From Diaporthe sp. PMI_573 (taxonomy: Eukaryota; Ascomycota; Sordariomycetes; Diaporthales; Diaporthaceae), in NCBI GenBank assembly GCA_021399435.1, contig JAJTUP010000078.1, positions 124,001-188,000 of the forward strand: DNA of 64,000 bases, read 5' to 3'. Below are positions 21,601-32,206 of the stretch, one piece after another. The position numbers and the translations under genes were made by a program. The notes under the pieces were generated by a model. It was not told the origin of the DNA, searched no databases, and saw only the letters and a program-made list of their open reading frames with translations. How positions within the stretch are numbered: the stretch's first letter is position 1; each line of letters opens with the position of its first letter.

Positions 21601-23660
21601 ATTAAAATATTGTTTTGTATATAGAGATAGTGGTTGTCGTTTTTCGCGGGGCTGAAGGACGCCGTGGTTCTTTGAACAATTATAAAGAAACAAACCTGGA
21701 TTTATGGTAAGTCGTCACCAAACCTGTCGACCGTCAACGGACAAGCGCGCAGCTGTGAGAAACATCCGGGTGCGGATGGCAGGCAAGTCGAATGTACGTA
21801 GTGCCAGCGCCATGCGAGACGCTAAGTATTTCCTCTTTCGGATCACGTATTCGTTTTCCCACACAATATCCCTGTGTGAAACGCACAGTTGATCCCCTGA
21901 TCTGCCGCAAGGGAATCGGGACCCACCCATGTTTCCCCATTAACGCTTCCGAGGTGCCAGGCTCTCCGACACTCATCCCCCTCCATTTCTTGTGGAAAAT
22001 GGGTTTCATGGTTAACTGCCGAGTGGCTGTGCCCGCGTAAATGCGACGCTTCTTTCCAATAGCCACGCCGTGATGGCACTGCGTTGTCGTTTGACGCCGT
22101 CCCGCTCGCATCTGTTTACTGATGATTGTGCAAAAAGTGGACTTTATCACATGGACGCTATGGATACTCTTAGGAAACCTCGGGCCGATTTCTTTCCTCC
22201 AACTTGGCCGCAGGTCCGCCAGCTGTGGCGGACCGCCGTTGGAGAGCCGAAGCGAAAACGAAGATAGTCATGAACTGCACAGTGGGAAGAGTGGTTTGGG
22301 TCTTTCAAGGGATTGAAGAAGAATGCGGATATTCGTATAGACGAGACCGGCTATTGTACAGATAAAAGTGGATGGTACACAGATACCTCTGGAATAAGGG
22401 CCAAGCCACTTACTAAGCAGCCAAGACCCTTATTTCTGTTGTACCCGTCTATAAGGGCGTTGCTGGCGTCGTCAGCATGCCCAGCGTTTGCACCATCGCT
22501 ATCATTGCCGGCTTGAATTCGTGGTGTTTTGGCCACACCTACTATTGCGCACTCAACTATACACAATTGCACACTCAATTGCACGCTTGAATGCACGCTT
22601 TTAAACACTCAATTGCATACTAAATTGTGCATAATTGCCTAGTTAATAGATACTATGATCTGGGACTGCATTTCCTTCCCGTTGGTCCCCTTGTTGCCCT
22701 AATTGCTAAAGCCATTATTACTCTTGTTGTCAACGTCTGTAGCAGTCAAATCTACTGCTGGAAGCCCGTTGATTATAGCTGTAGCTACTGTGCGCCATGT
22801 CTTTGCCGGCAGTATGCTTGGGGCTGTATGCATCCGGGGAGGCGCTGATGAAGCTGGCGCCCTGGATCTTATGGCCCCCTCTTGGTGTTTTCGCTTCAGG
22901 CGGCATGAAACTTGGTCCTTATCGTCTAGGGACTGGAGGGTTGTATTATTCCACTTAAAGCTGAGTTTACGCATTATACAGAAGCCGTTATCACCCTTAT
23001 CTTATTGCTAGCCTTGCTTTTGAAGCTTGTGGTGTTGGAGGAGGTCTGATAGGTTAGTACTGCCCTCCTGATATTGCTGAAGATGCCTGTTTTATCTCCT
23101 GCAAACGTATTATTATCATAACGCCTTCCTCTTAGGGAATTTCAATACCACCCCTAACACAAGCGATATTATGGTAAATAGAGCCTTTACTTTAAACGAT
23201 AGTAAGAGAGCCGCATACTCTACGAATCCTAGCGCGTCGTAAGTATCGAGGCACTAAAGAAACAAATATAAAACAATCCTACATCTGCTAAGACGAAAGT
23301 ACTCCCAAGTGCTGCCAAATAGAAAAATAATGTAGCCGGCAATGAAAAGTATGAAACAGTAGTCGTGTTGTCGTGGGTATCGAGTGTTATCGAAGCCGCT
23401 TATCATGTACTCATGACAGCAAACACCATCACACAAATTGATAGCTGTCTCTACCTATTGGAATTGTCTGGTACAAGGCGAGTGTGTCGAGGCATCCAGA
23501 AGTTTGATATCGACCAATTGAAAAGCCTCGCCCCGGCTCAGCAGGGCGTACAAGCCAAGGTTGGAAGAGATGGAAAATCATTCTGTGGTGGAAGAACACT
23601 TTAATCTAAGATCGTTAATGTCCGTCCTCAAGGACCACATCCATCAATAGCAGAAAACCG
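21601..23660. other. long stretch without supported gene
   Basis: Several frames are open on both strands (for example minus 21734-22150 and minus 22699-22974) but none shows a recognisable motif. A run of short imperfect repeats of CACTCAATTGCAYGCTT-type lies at about 22545-22640, and a GTCCGCCAGCTGTGGCGGAC palindrome-like site at about 22213-22232. Confidence 0.4.
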
Positions 23661-24209
23661 TCACATCGACCACGTCTGGAACACCTGGAAAATCCGGGGC
23701 GGGCCACACCTTCCACCCAGAGCCACCGGATTCCGCCATCTCCAGATCCGTCTTGCCGTCGTCCCTGTCGAGTTATTTCCGAGTGTGGTAACGGCATAGA
23801 CTGTTTCTAGTATGCTCCTATACAATGGGCTGGCATCGGAGAGTAGAAGTGCGATATCTCTTGACGTGAAATTCGATTTCCAAATTACGAATCTCGCAAA
23901 TTCATCTTGCAACGCCACACGATTCTTTATCCAGCAAACTGTCTCGGGGTCGTCTCCTTTCCCAAGAGCCGCGCCGCCGTCTTTGGGGAAGACCTCATGT
24001 CCATATTTGGAAGACCCATCGTGATTCATATCTGGAAAGCGTCTTGATAGTTCCGAAAGCAGCTTTTCGGTTAGATCATCCGATGCCAGATTGACGTCCT
24101 GTCTTAGCGGATTTGTGTCCTGGTAGATGAGAAGTGTCCACAACTTGACCGTTTGCCTCAACAATTCAGTCTGTTGGAACATCCCAGTCTTGGGATTCTT
24201 GAATTCCAT
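23661..24209 (-). CDS. unrecognised protein, possibly a gene remnant
   Basis: A 182-aa frame starting MEFKNPKTGMFQQTELL. The first 140 residues look protein-like (LWTLLIYQDTNPLRQDVNLA, LLSELSRRFPDMNHDG, VALQDEFARFVIWKSNF) with a balanced, partly helical composition; the end after ARRIWRWRNP does not. The frame continues open upstream into LIFWNFISK-like sequence but a TGA lies close by. I recognise no family. It may be an exon of a larger decayed gene; neighbours give no clue. Confidence 0.35.
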   Translation of the reverse strand: MEFKNPKTGMFQQTELLRQTVKLWTLLIYQDTNPLRQDVNLASDDLTEKLLSELSRRFPDMNHDGSSKYGHEVFPKDGGAALGKGDDPETVCWIKNRVALQDEFARFVIWKSNFTSRDIALLLSDASPLYRSILETVYAVTTLGNNSTGTTARRIWRWRNPVALGGRCGPPRIFQVFQTWSM

Positions 24210-26288
24210 TTTTGAGATGAAATTCCAAAATGTTGTGCTTGTAGATTCGATAATCCTTGGTCCTGGATACGAAGAGCGTCAGGTTTCGGGAATGGACTTC
24301 TTCCCGAGCCCTGTATCAGGGACAAGGCGAGACAGATCATCCTCTCGGTCTTTGAATTAAAGCCGAATGTGGGATTAATAAGGCTCTATAGGCAAAGTTC
24401 GACATTAATGAGAGGGAGGCAACAAGCTTGACTGGTGTGCAGAGCAGGAGCCTTTGCCTGACGCATCAGAACAATTCACATGAGAATGCAACCCTCAGTA
24501 CCATTTCAAGTCGAATCAGCTGCCAACCCATAGGTGGAGGAATGATAAGCCTGTAGTGCACTTCCATCAAGGCTCTGGGTGGGTGTGAAGGGGCTTGCTT
24601 GCAGGGCTCGGTTGGAAGTCAGTCAAATGGACCTGACCGAGCAGACCAAGACCTCACAAGTGACACAGTCAGAGTTTTCACGGGGGTTACTCAGCGTCTG
24701 GAAAGCCACTATCATGCGCGTGCCCAATACCAGATCGATTACTGGGCCGATTATCCTTCTGCCTGAGGACTATCGACGACGTGCGTCTGCCTGCGTCTGC
24801 CGGAGGGCAGGCGGGCATCACACCAGTACAGTGAAGTGCACTGTATGCTCAGACAGAAGTAGTTTAGTTTGAACAGGTCATGCTTGCATAGAATGAATCT
24901 GCAGGAAGCACCTTCTCGTTCTTTGAATGAATGAGGCGGTGTGCTGCAAGTCAACAGACTACGAGTGACTTGACCTTCTCCCCTTCGCCTAGACAGGGAC
25001 ACTCACCTGAGTCATTTTCTTGTGTAGCATATACCCCCGTCATTTTTCTCACAGAGTTACTGGGAAAGCTCGAATACTCTTGGGAGATCTTCTAAACTAC
25101 TCTGCCGCGCAGTGCAATGGCTTCTAAACAAGTCCTTTGAAATGAGCAACATCGGGTTTGGCGGTCATATTGCGGCAGTTGAGGATATAACATTACGTAG
25201 TGCTGTAGGGGAAAAAAGAGCTGAGAAATAATTGGCAACTACCAGAATTCGGGGAAGACGAATTTCCGCGGAGATTCGGAGAATAGTTTTAGCTGAGGTG
25301 GCTGGCTAGGCAATGTGACAAAACTTGTGCGAAAATTGCAAGAGGGAAACTTGTAAATGACTACTGCCTGGTCAGATATTATATAGCACTGCGCGATACT
25401 GGTTTGAAACTCAAGCACTGTGTCCACAGGCGTGTACATGCCAGATTTTATTATGTTCACTTTGAAAGTTTCTCCATTCTTGGTACGTACGTCTGAGTTC
25501 TAAGAATCTGAGAAGTCTGACGTCGGAGTCGGGATCGTCTTCATCGCCGTGCCCGCTGATAATTACCTCTTGTGTGCAGCACAAATCCCGCGTCCCTAAA
25601 TGCCACGGCTAATCGCATCCTCTGATTGCGTGGCCCATACAATAGAAGTGCCAACTCAAGTATTCCTTCCATATGCCTGGACTAAAGAGGTCCGCTGCTC
25701 TTAGTCCCGCTAGGCAGGAATTTAATGCGGCCATAACTTCGTACAGACTGGGGCACTTAAAGACGCGATTGCGAGAATTCGTACATGACCCTGAAACTGT
25801 CAACCAGTGCTCCAGACTTCCAGACTTCCAAATATGACAGGGTGCATAGTCCACCGACTAAATGCTGCCGAAGAGCCCGAGGGAAAGAGGGGGCTGGGCG
25901 GGCTTCTTGGCAGGCGCCACGCTGCCAATGAGTTCTTAGCCGGCTGAAAGCGCTGACCAGCCACTTCTGCCTCTACACTCGGCATTCGGTTGCTTTTCTG
26001 ATTCTTGCACCTCTAAGCAGCGCTAGAGCAGTGTAGGAGGTTACGAACGCCCTGGCAATTTATATCAGCCGACCCTCCTGTCGCCGTCCAACAACGACTT
26101 TATTCTGCGCGCGCACTTGTCGCACCAGGCGCCATCCCTGAGTGTTCCAGTGGAAAAAGTCCAAGGGCCACGAAATGGACACTGTCTACGCGGGCCTCTT
26201 AAGACTTATTTGAAGCGGCCGTTATCCAAAGAATCTTGCTCGGAAAGACCTTGATCACGGTCTGGCTCATACCAGAGACTCGATCTGT
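24210..26288. other. intergenic, no gene seen
   Basis: No conserved coding sequence recognised on either strand. Confidence 0.45.
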
Positions 26289-27280
26289 GTGAGTCCCCAG
26301 CCAAACTGCACATCTAGCTCCCATTTCATTGCGAACCATCCCTTCAGGCACACACAACCTTCTGGCTATCATCAGACCTACACAGGAGTGGACCTATCGG
26401 ACGACAAACACCACGATGATGCAGTAGTCAAAGTGTGCCAAGGGCAAATGGGTCAGCGATCTGAGAGCCGGTCGACATCAGTACAGGTGTTACCGTCAGA
26501 GTCGCCACCCGCGCCCGCTATCGATGATCCATCTTTCCAACCGCGGATTACATCTTATAAGCGTTGCGCTTCCATTGAGGCTAATCCCGATGATGCGGGA
26601 AAACGGCTGCTTGCCTTGGCTCCTGTGGTCGATTTAAACAATTAAGAAGTGAGCCCAATGGTTGCAGTACACGACAATGCAAACAGACCGCGGTTACCTT
26701 TCCGGCCGCAAGATCTCGCAAAATTCACGAGCGAGCACGATATCGGCCGATGGCTCAACGACGAAATAATGAACAGTCTTTTTGAGCATATCGTTGCTTT
26801 AAAACAGAATTTGAGGACTGTATCTCGCGGGATTCGGCTCGTGAAAGGATCAGGCCGAAAAGCCCTGCCATGAGAGCCGTCTGCGATTTTCCTTCTTCCG
26901 GTCAACGTCAAAGCCAGACACTGGATCTTATTGGTCATTGACGTGGAGCAGCGTGACGCTCAATCGTTTGATTTTCTTGCCGGCCAAGACAGGGCTGGGA
27001 TAAGACGTGATTGGAATTAACTTCTCACTTCGTCAGCAACTGGCTGCCGGAGCCGTTCAATGATTGGAAAGAAGGGTGGCACATTACACGACCGAGTTGC
27101 AGCCCGCAGCAGTCCAATGCTGTCGATTGCAGGACCTACTGTGTAGGCAACGCTTTGCATTTTGCTCTTTGGCGACAAACCCCTCCTTCATTCGATGATC
27201 GATTCCTGGCACCAGGCACCAATACAAACATGGCGTGGCGCCCCTCGGAACTTCTCCAGGCCCATTCTGACTCCTTTTAA
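26289..27280 (+). pseudogene. Ulp1-type (C48) cysteine protease relic
   Basis: Ulp1 enzymes cleave SUMO or related modifiers. In one plus frame I read a serine-proline-rich N-terminus, then RPQDLAKFTSEHDIGRWLND (the WLNDE entry motif), LFEHIVALKQN, and IFLLPVNVKARHWILLVIDV with the catalytic His (HW) and SFDFLAGQD supplying the Asp. After a frame change near 27003-27035 the third frame gives the catalytic Cys region RPSCSPQQSNAVDCRTYCVG, where the usual DCG is DCR. The main frame is interrupted by TAA at 26643-26645 (CAA would fit) and TGA at 26871-26873 (CGA would fit). The Gly-to-Arg change also fits a G-to-A transition. So the gene is dead and its lesions look like C-to-T or G-to-A mutation. 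The start is not an ATG, and the real start was not found. Confidence 0.75.
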
Positions 27281-28346
27281 AGGATGCTCCTTGAACCTCT
27301 TTGCACAACCTCTCACAATACCTAGCTTGATATTTGGTTTGGCGTTGCAAAAGGAACGGATGATGTCTTGAGCCTCTGGGGAGATTGGCTGTTCTTCCGG
27401 AAAGGTTATAGGCTTTTCAACAATTCTGTCTCTGGATATCAGTACTGGTCTTGGCGCAGCACATTCCACAGGATATCCAGCTGCGCATAAATAGATCACG
27501 TTCGTTATTACCTTCTTATTAGTAATACTAAAATTAGTATTATAGCTAAATATGCTCAAAACTGTATCCATATTATGTAAGAATGCCTCCTACTTCTACT
27601 CCTTACAATATCTAGGGGTGTTGCGTTCCATCTTCTGTTGATAGACCTATAGGTTAAATATTTTTGTTCCAAAAACCCAAAAGAACCCTCAATCTCCTCA
27701 AGCACAAAGTATAAAAACCCTTGTTGTGGTACTTTTGACAGGTGAGAGACTTTCCGATGACTCACTGCCATAAGTGCTTGGCAATAACCCGTGATGACAT
27801 TCTCATTACCTTTAACCCATCCGTTTTAGAAAGCTCAAAAACCATGCCAAATCTGATCAATGCATTAGGCCTTAATACAGTGGTGTACTTTGCGAAATCC
27901 CGTATGTACTTTTACTATATCTTATATAAAGGCAGGAACCGCTTCTAAGCTCCATCCTGTATTTCAAAAAGTACTCTGCATCACATTTGTTCGCATCTAT
28001 AAAGACAAAGGGGTCATGTACAGTATGTACTATTCAGCTACTATATCACGAGTGAGCCTTTTATTTCTTGACTATGCAGGCGGACCGAACGCCATCACAA
28101 TGCCTAGAAATAAAATAATGAGGTTTTTGCCGTTGCTTGGAACGAGATCCGCGGATCGAGGCCGGACATTGCCAAGACCATTCCGTTTCCTTGTTTCTTT
28201 TAAAAGGCCTCGTTCTGAAATTAAGAACCTAGAATAAGCATCCTGCATTTATACCGATTGCCATCATTCTATATAAATCAATCGGTAATGTACAACAAGT
28301 AATTGAAACCTGCTGCTAGCTAAGATACAGCCATGGAGAGACGGAA
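27281..28346. other. intergenic, no gene seen
   Basis: AT-rich, with several short frames that show no motif. The right end is the likely promoter of the patatin-like gene at 28347. Confidence 0.45.
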
Positions 28347-30621
28347 ATGAAAACTGTGTGGTTGAGCCTCCGTGACGCACAGTCACCTGTCCTTTACCGA
28401 AACCCAGATGCGGAACTGCCGGCTCGATTTGTCATGAGCATCGGCGACGCTCTGCCGGCGGCCAGCGCTTCGGTTGCCTTACCTGCCCGCACGGTTACAA
28501 TCACGAAAGGTAACCAGTATCACTTCATAAATTGCCAACTTCACGTTGCGCCATCGCCGGCTGCTGATTACGGAAGCCCAGCATCGCCGTATGAGGAGCT
28601 TGCCTTATCACCAAAATTACCCACACAATCAACCCAGGAAGAGGTTGCCGATTTCGGCTTTGATCTTTACTGGGAGGTCCTCGCCCCGTTCAGCGACGTA
28701 ATTGTCATTTTCGTTGCAGAGATTGGTTCCTTGAGAACAGCAGCTATATTACAGCGCTGGGCTCGAATACCACTTACAGTGTTTCGTTTCAGCCCTCACA
28801 TCCTCATCGTCACCGAAGACAACGATGACCCGCACCTTAAAGAGGTTTTAGACACGTTTACACGAAATCCTGGAGGGGGAATGAGAGTGTCAACACTAAT
28901 CTGCGGATTAAGAGTAGCGTCGGCCATTTCAAGCTTAGCAGAGCAATCGAATGAAGCCCGCATGAAGCTTGGATTGAATTTTGCCCACCGGCACAGGTCT
29001 TTCCTTACTCAAATATCACTTCAACATTTCTGCAATAACCTACCCCTTCCAGATTTCGTGACAGCGTCGCGACTTACCAATCCTGTCCCACCATCCGCTG
29101 AGTATCACCTGCAAAACGTTGTTAAGGCATTTGATTCTCGCATTCCTAAGCTTCCTCGACTCATAGCATCAGCATTAGTGTTAGATGCATTCCCCTCTGA
29201 GATGCACCGTAAATCAGACCCATTGTGTTGTATTTATTCCATCCGTTCTAACCTCCCTTGCAGATTTCCGCCCAAAAGACGTGTTCCAGGTTATTTACAA
29301 GCATATCATCAGACAATTGCAAACTGCGTTGGCTGCGCAAGCCTTCTTATCTGACGTACAGAGTGCCTTTACCACTAGTGTTCTCAAGAATCGAGCGGAT
29401 AAGTTGAAGTCGGCCTCGTCACATGCCCATTGTCTGAGGTTAATTGGATCGGCAGCTGTGGGCGTCGACCTGACCGGGACATGCGTTTTTTGCCTCCTCA
29501 GGAGACCGATTTTCACTCTCGACTGCCAACATCAGCTTTGCTCTTACTGTGTTATCGCCAGCGGCGCAGCATCTCGGAATTCTATGTACTCATTATCAAT
29601 ATGCCCCTGGTGCCAGGAGACGAACACCCGACTGTTCTCATTAAAGCCACCGACGGCCGGATTTAGGATCCTAGACTTGGGCACAGGCTCCGATATGGCC
29701 AAGATGTGCGCGTTTCTCAAAGAGCTTCACAAGAATACCATTACCGCACTACCGCTGCGGGACTATTTTGACATTGTGAAGTGCGATATAGCATCTAGCC
29801 TGCTCCTTGTGATTATCCTTTTTGTGGAGGAGTGGTCTCTTGATGATGCAGCATACCATGCACGGCGAGCAACAAAGGCCAGGGTCCATAAGGGCTCGAT
29901 TACTTTTGGCCCCCACCTAACCTGGCCCCTTAGCGCCCTTGAACGCGCAAGTGGCACTAAAGTCATCTATCACCAGCTGAGCTTGCTTTTAGATGAGGAT
30001 TGCCAAGGGAACAGGACTACAATCCGGTACGATGACATTGTGTTCGGGAAGGACTCAATTGACTCGATATCAAATCGCATACTTGCTGACTTCTTTTACG
30101 TCGAGCTAATTGATCAGTCACGCCCTGCCAGCAGACCCGACATCTGCTTACTTAGACTGAGGTGCCGGGTGGAGCCGGGCCCCGCCCTTTCTAATATTCT
30201 CAGGAAGTTTCAACAAAGTAGGATCTACTTTCGTGGCGACGAACCAAACTATTATATATCACATCTGCTGCCCCCAGATGCGTTACAACGCATCAAGAAT
30301 GGCGAGAAGTTTACTCGAAATATCGAAGTTATGTTGTCCTCGCTGGCATCAGAAATCAGTGTCAAGATAGAGGGTCTTGACGGTCAGAGACGCCATATCA
30401 GCGGAAGCCCTTATCCCCTTGGGCAACTGATACGGGACCAAGGTCTGGATTGTCTGTTTGGGAATCCCAATCACAGTAGTATTTGTGATTCACTTTCAGT
30501 CCAAGAGACCAAGACAACAATGCGGCTGCGCGCAGAGGACTTGCAAAATACTTTGAAATTAATTCATGAATCAAGAGAGACTAAAAGAGAGCAGAATAAA
30601 TCTTCAGCGCCCGTCATATAG
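28347..30621 (+). CDS. RING-like plus patatin-like protein lacking lipase catalytic motifs, two exons
   Basis: Exons 28347-29208 and 29264-30621 (55-bp intron, GTAAAT...TCTAAC...TTGCAG, phase 1) encode 739 aa with no break. Residues 1-290 resemble the N-terminal region of large fungal patatin proteins (FSDVIVIFVAEIGSLRTAAI). Residues about 361-404 form a RING-like finger: CVFC, FTLDCQHQLCSYC and ICPWC. It is followed, as in that family, by LKPPTAGFRILDLGTGSD and a patatin-like domain (LPLRDYFDIVKCDIASSLLL, LFVEEWSLDDAAYHARRATK). In active patatins the first site is a DGGGxRG oxyanion loop and the second a GxSxG nucleophile elbow. Here they read DLGTGSD and CDIASSL, so the Ser-Asp dyad is not recognisable and hydrolysis is unlikely. 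Start: first in-frame ATG after a stop. Possible role as a binding or regulatory pseudoenzyme is inference. Confidence 0.8.
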
Positions 30622-30785
30622 GCAGGCAGACAGGCAGGCGGACCAGAGTACAGAGTCTTTGAGATGAATTTGCCTTTTAGCAAACGCCGATTTGGCTACT
30701 GATACGTAGCGCTCCAGACAAAAGCATCAGTCCCCTAAACCATAGGAAAATCTTCGACTGGATATTCTTGTATGTGGCACAGTCA

Positions 30786-31544
30786 ATGTCTTCCCGCGCA
30801 GTCCCGGCCCTCAGGGAAATATTTTCTCAGTGGGCCGGGTCAACAAGTGAGCACATCAAGCTCGTGAAGATGGAACCAGCCGTTATCGGTTCTCGGGTCC
30901 ACCTCTTCTGTATGTACCACTGCGGCAGTGCTGCTGGACAAAACATGGTCACCAAGGCTACTAAGTATGCTTGTAACATGCTTCGCGAGAACTATGAGAC
31001 CAAGTTCTTTATCCGGGACTTCTTCATCGAAGGCCAGCTGGCGTGTGATAAGAGCGCGTCATGGGGCAACGTGAAGTCGCCCCGGGGCGTGGAACTTGTC
31101 GTTTGGGGAACAATCACCAACCAAGCTTGCCAATCAGTCTTCAAGTGCACCACCGACCGCCTCTATATGATCCAAAGGATTGCTAAAGATGGAGGCATTC
31201 GCAATGGTCAGTTCGGTTCAAATATCAACACGGCCAACATCATAGCAGCAATGTTTATTGCAACTGGGCAAGACGCAGGGAGCGTGGCGGAAGCATCGTG
31301 GAGTCACTTGACCTCCGACTTAGATGATGAGACAAAAGACATGAGGATGACCCTTTATTTTCCTTCCCTGCCGGTTGGCACAGTTGGTGGTGGTACAGGA
31401 TATGCAACTCAGAAGGAGGCGCTTCAGCTGGTTAAGTGTGCCGCGCCGGGTATGAAAGGCCGCCTTGCGGGAGTGATTGCCGCCTTTGCGCTTGCCCTAA
31501 GCCATATGCGTTTGGCACGAGGTGAAAAATCGTCAAAGCTATGA
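30786..31544 (+). CDS. HMG-CoA reductase homologue, N-terminally truncated
   Basis: HMG-CoA reductase makes mevalonate for sterols and terpenoids. This frame of about 252 aa (ATG at 30786; open slightly further upstream without an ATG) covers the middle and end of the catalytic domain: CGSAAGQNMVTKATKYACN (compare the TGDAxGxNM motif), EGQLACDKSASWGN with the DK lysine region, FGSNINTANIIAAMFIATGQ followed by DAG (the GQD aspartate), and LPVGTVGGGTGYATQKEALQ. The membrane anchor and the first part of the catalytic domain, with the ENVIG and active-site glutamate regions, are absent; I found no upstream exon in the 160 bp back to the patatin-like gene. Several residues are unusual (CMYHCGSA instead of TGDA). 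It resembles a divergent fungal reductase branch rather than the housekeeping enzyme. Whether it is a functional short form or a truncated copy is open. Confidence 0.7.
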   Translation: MSSRAVPALREIFSQWAGSTSEHIKLVKMEPAVIGSRVHLFCMYHCGSAAGQNMVTKATKYACNMLRENYETKFFIRDFFIEGQLACDKSASWGNVKSPRGVELVVWGTITNQACQSVFKCTTDRLYMIQRIAKDGGIRNGQFGSNINTANIIAAMFIATGQDAGSVAEASWSHLTSDLDDETKDMRMTLYFPSLPVGTVGGGTGYATQKEALQLVKCAAPGMKGRLAGVIAAFALALSHMRLARGEKSSKL

Positions 31545-31765
31545 GAAGACCTAACTCAGAAATAGTACTTGATGCCGAAGTCCCGGGAAATCTACATGTA
31601 GCAAAGACAATTATATTTATTGCCATTTTTTCACTTGCGTTTAAAACTATGTCAATATATAGTTGTTGGTAATCCCTGTCGGCTGCACATTTTGGGTCCG
31701 CCATCCATTATTTTTGGTGCGAATATCCGTTTCCCAAGAGGGAAGCAATACCTCTTCGAATCTGT
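31545..31765. other. short intergenic
   Basis: Nothing recognised; 3' regions of two convergent genes. Confidence 0.4.
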
Positions 31766-32206
31766 TCATTTCCCTGCAAGACTATGAAGCGAGAATTCAC
31801 AATTTTCGGTATGCTCTTTGCCCGCAGCATTGCAATCGACAATGTAGGGGATCTTGAAAGGACAATCTTTGCAAGGCCATTCTCCTTGTAGGAAGAACTT
31901 TATTTTGTTGTCGTCCATCTTTGTCTTATGAACGCGAAGGCCATTCATCTGCGAAATTCGAGCTCGCACGATGGCTGAATCCGGGTGGCTTGTCATTTGT
32001 GTAACAGCGTCGGCTTCGGGCGTGATCCAGTCCAGCCTGAAGGTTCGTATTCCTGTTTCGGCGGTGACAGGATGGAAAGTTGGTATTTCTGTTTCGGAGA
32101 TGACAGGATAGAAACCAGAATGGGAAGAAAGGTCAGCCATGCCACAAGGCGCTGGTACAAGATGTAGTAGATCTTCTATCGCGTTTGAAATTACAACGTC
32201 ATTCAC
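31766..32206 (-). CDS. unrecognised protein with internal short repeat
   Basis: A 146-aa ATG-started frame. It has two near-copies of one motif (SETEIPTFHPV and AETGIRTFRLD) and a cysteine-containing C-terminus (WPCKDCPFKIPYIVDC, then ENCEFSLH). No signal peptide, membrane span or known domain. Convergent with the HMG-CoA reductase homologue. Could be a short real gene or a remnant. Confidence 0.35.
   Translation of the reverse strand: MNDVVISNAIEDLLHLVPAPCGMADLSSHSGFYPVISETEIPTFHPVTAETGIRTFRLDWITPEADAVTQMTSHPDSAIVRARISQMNGLRVHKTKMDDNKIKFFLQGEWPCKDCPFKIPYIVDCNAAGKEHTENCEFSLHSLAGK

Noticed and set aside
26642..26938. Minus-strand frame of 98 codons
   Set aside because: Antisense to the Ulp1 core motifs WLNDE and HWILLVID.
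28347..31544. Terpenoid biosynthetic gene cluster
   Set aside because: An HMG-CoA reductase homologue is present but no terpene synthase, prenyltransferase, P450 or PKS is seen; neighbours are unrelated.
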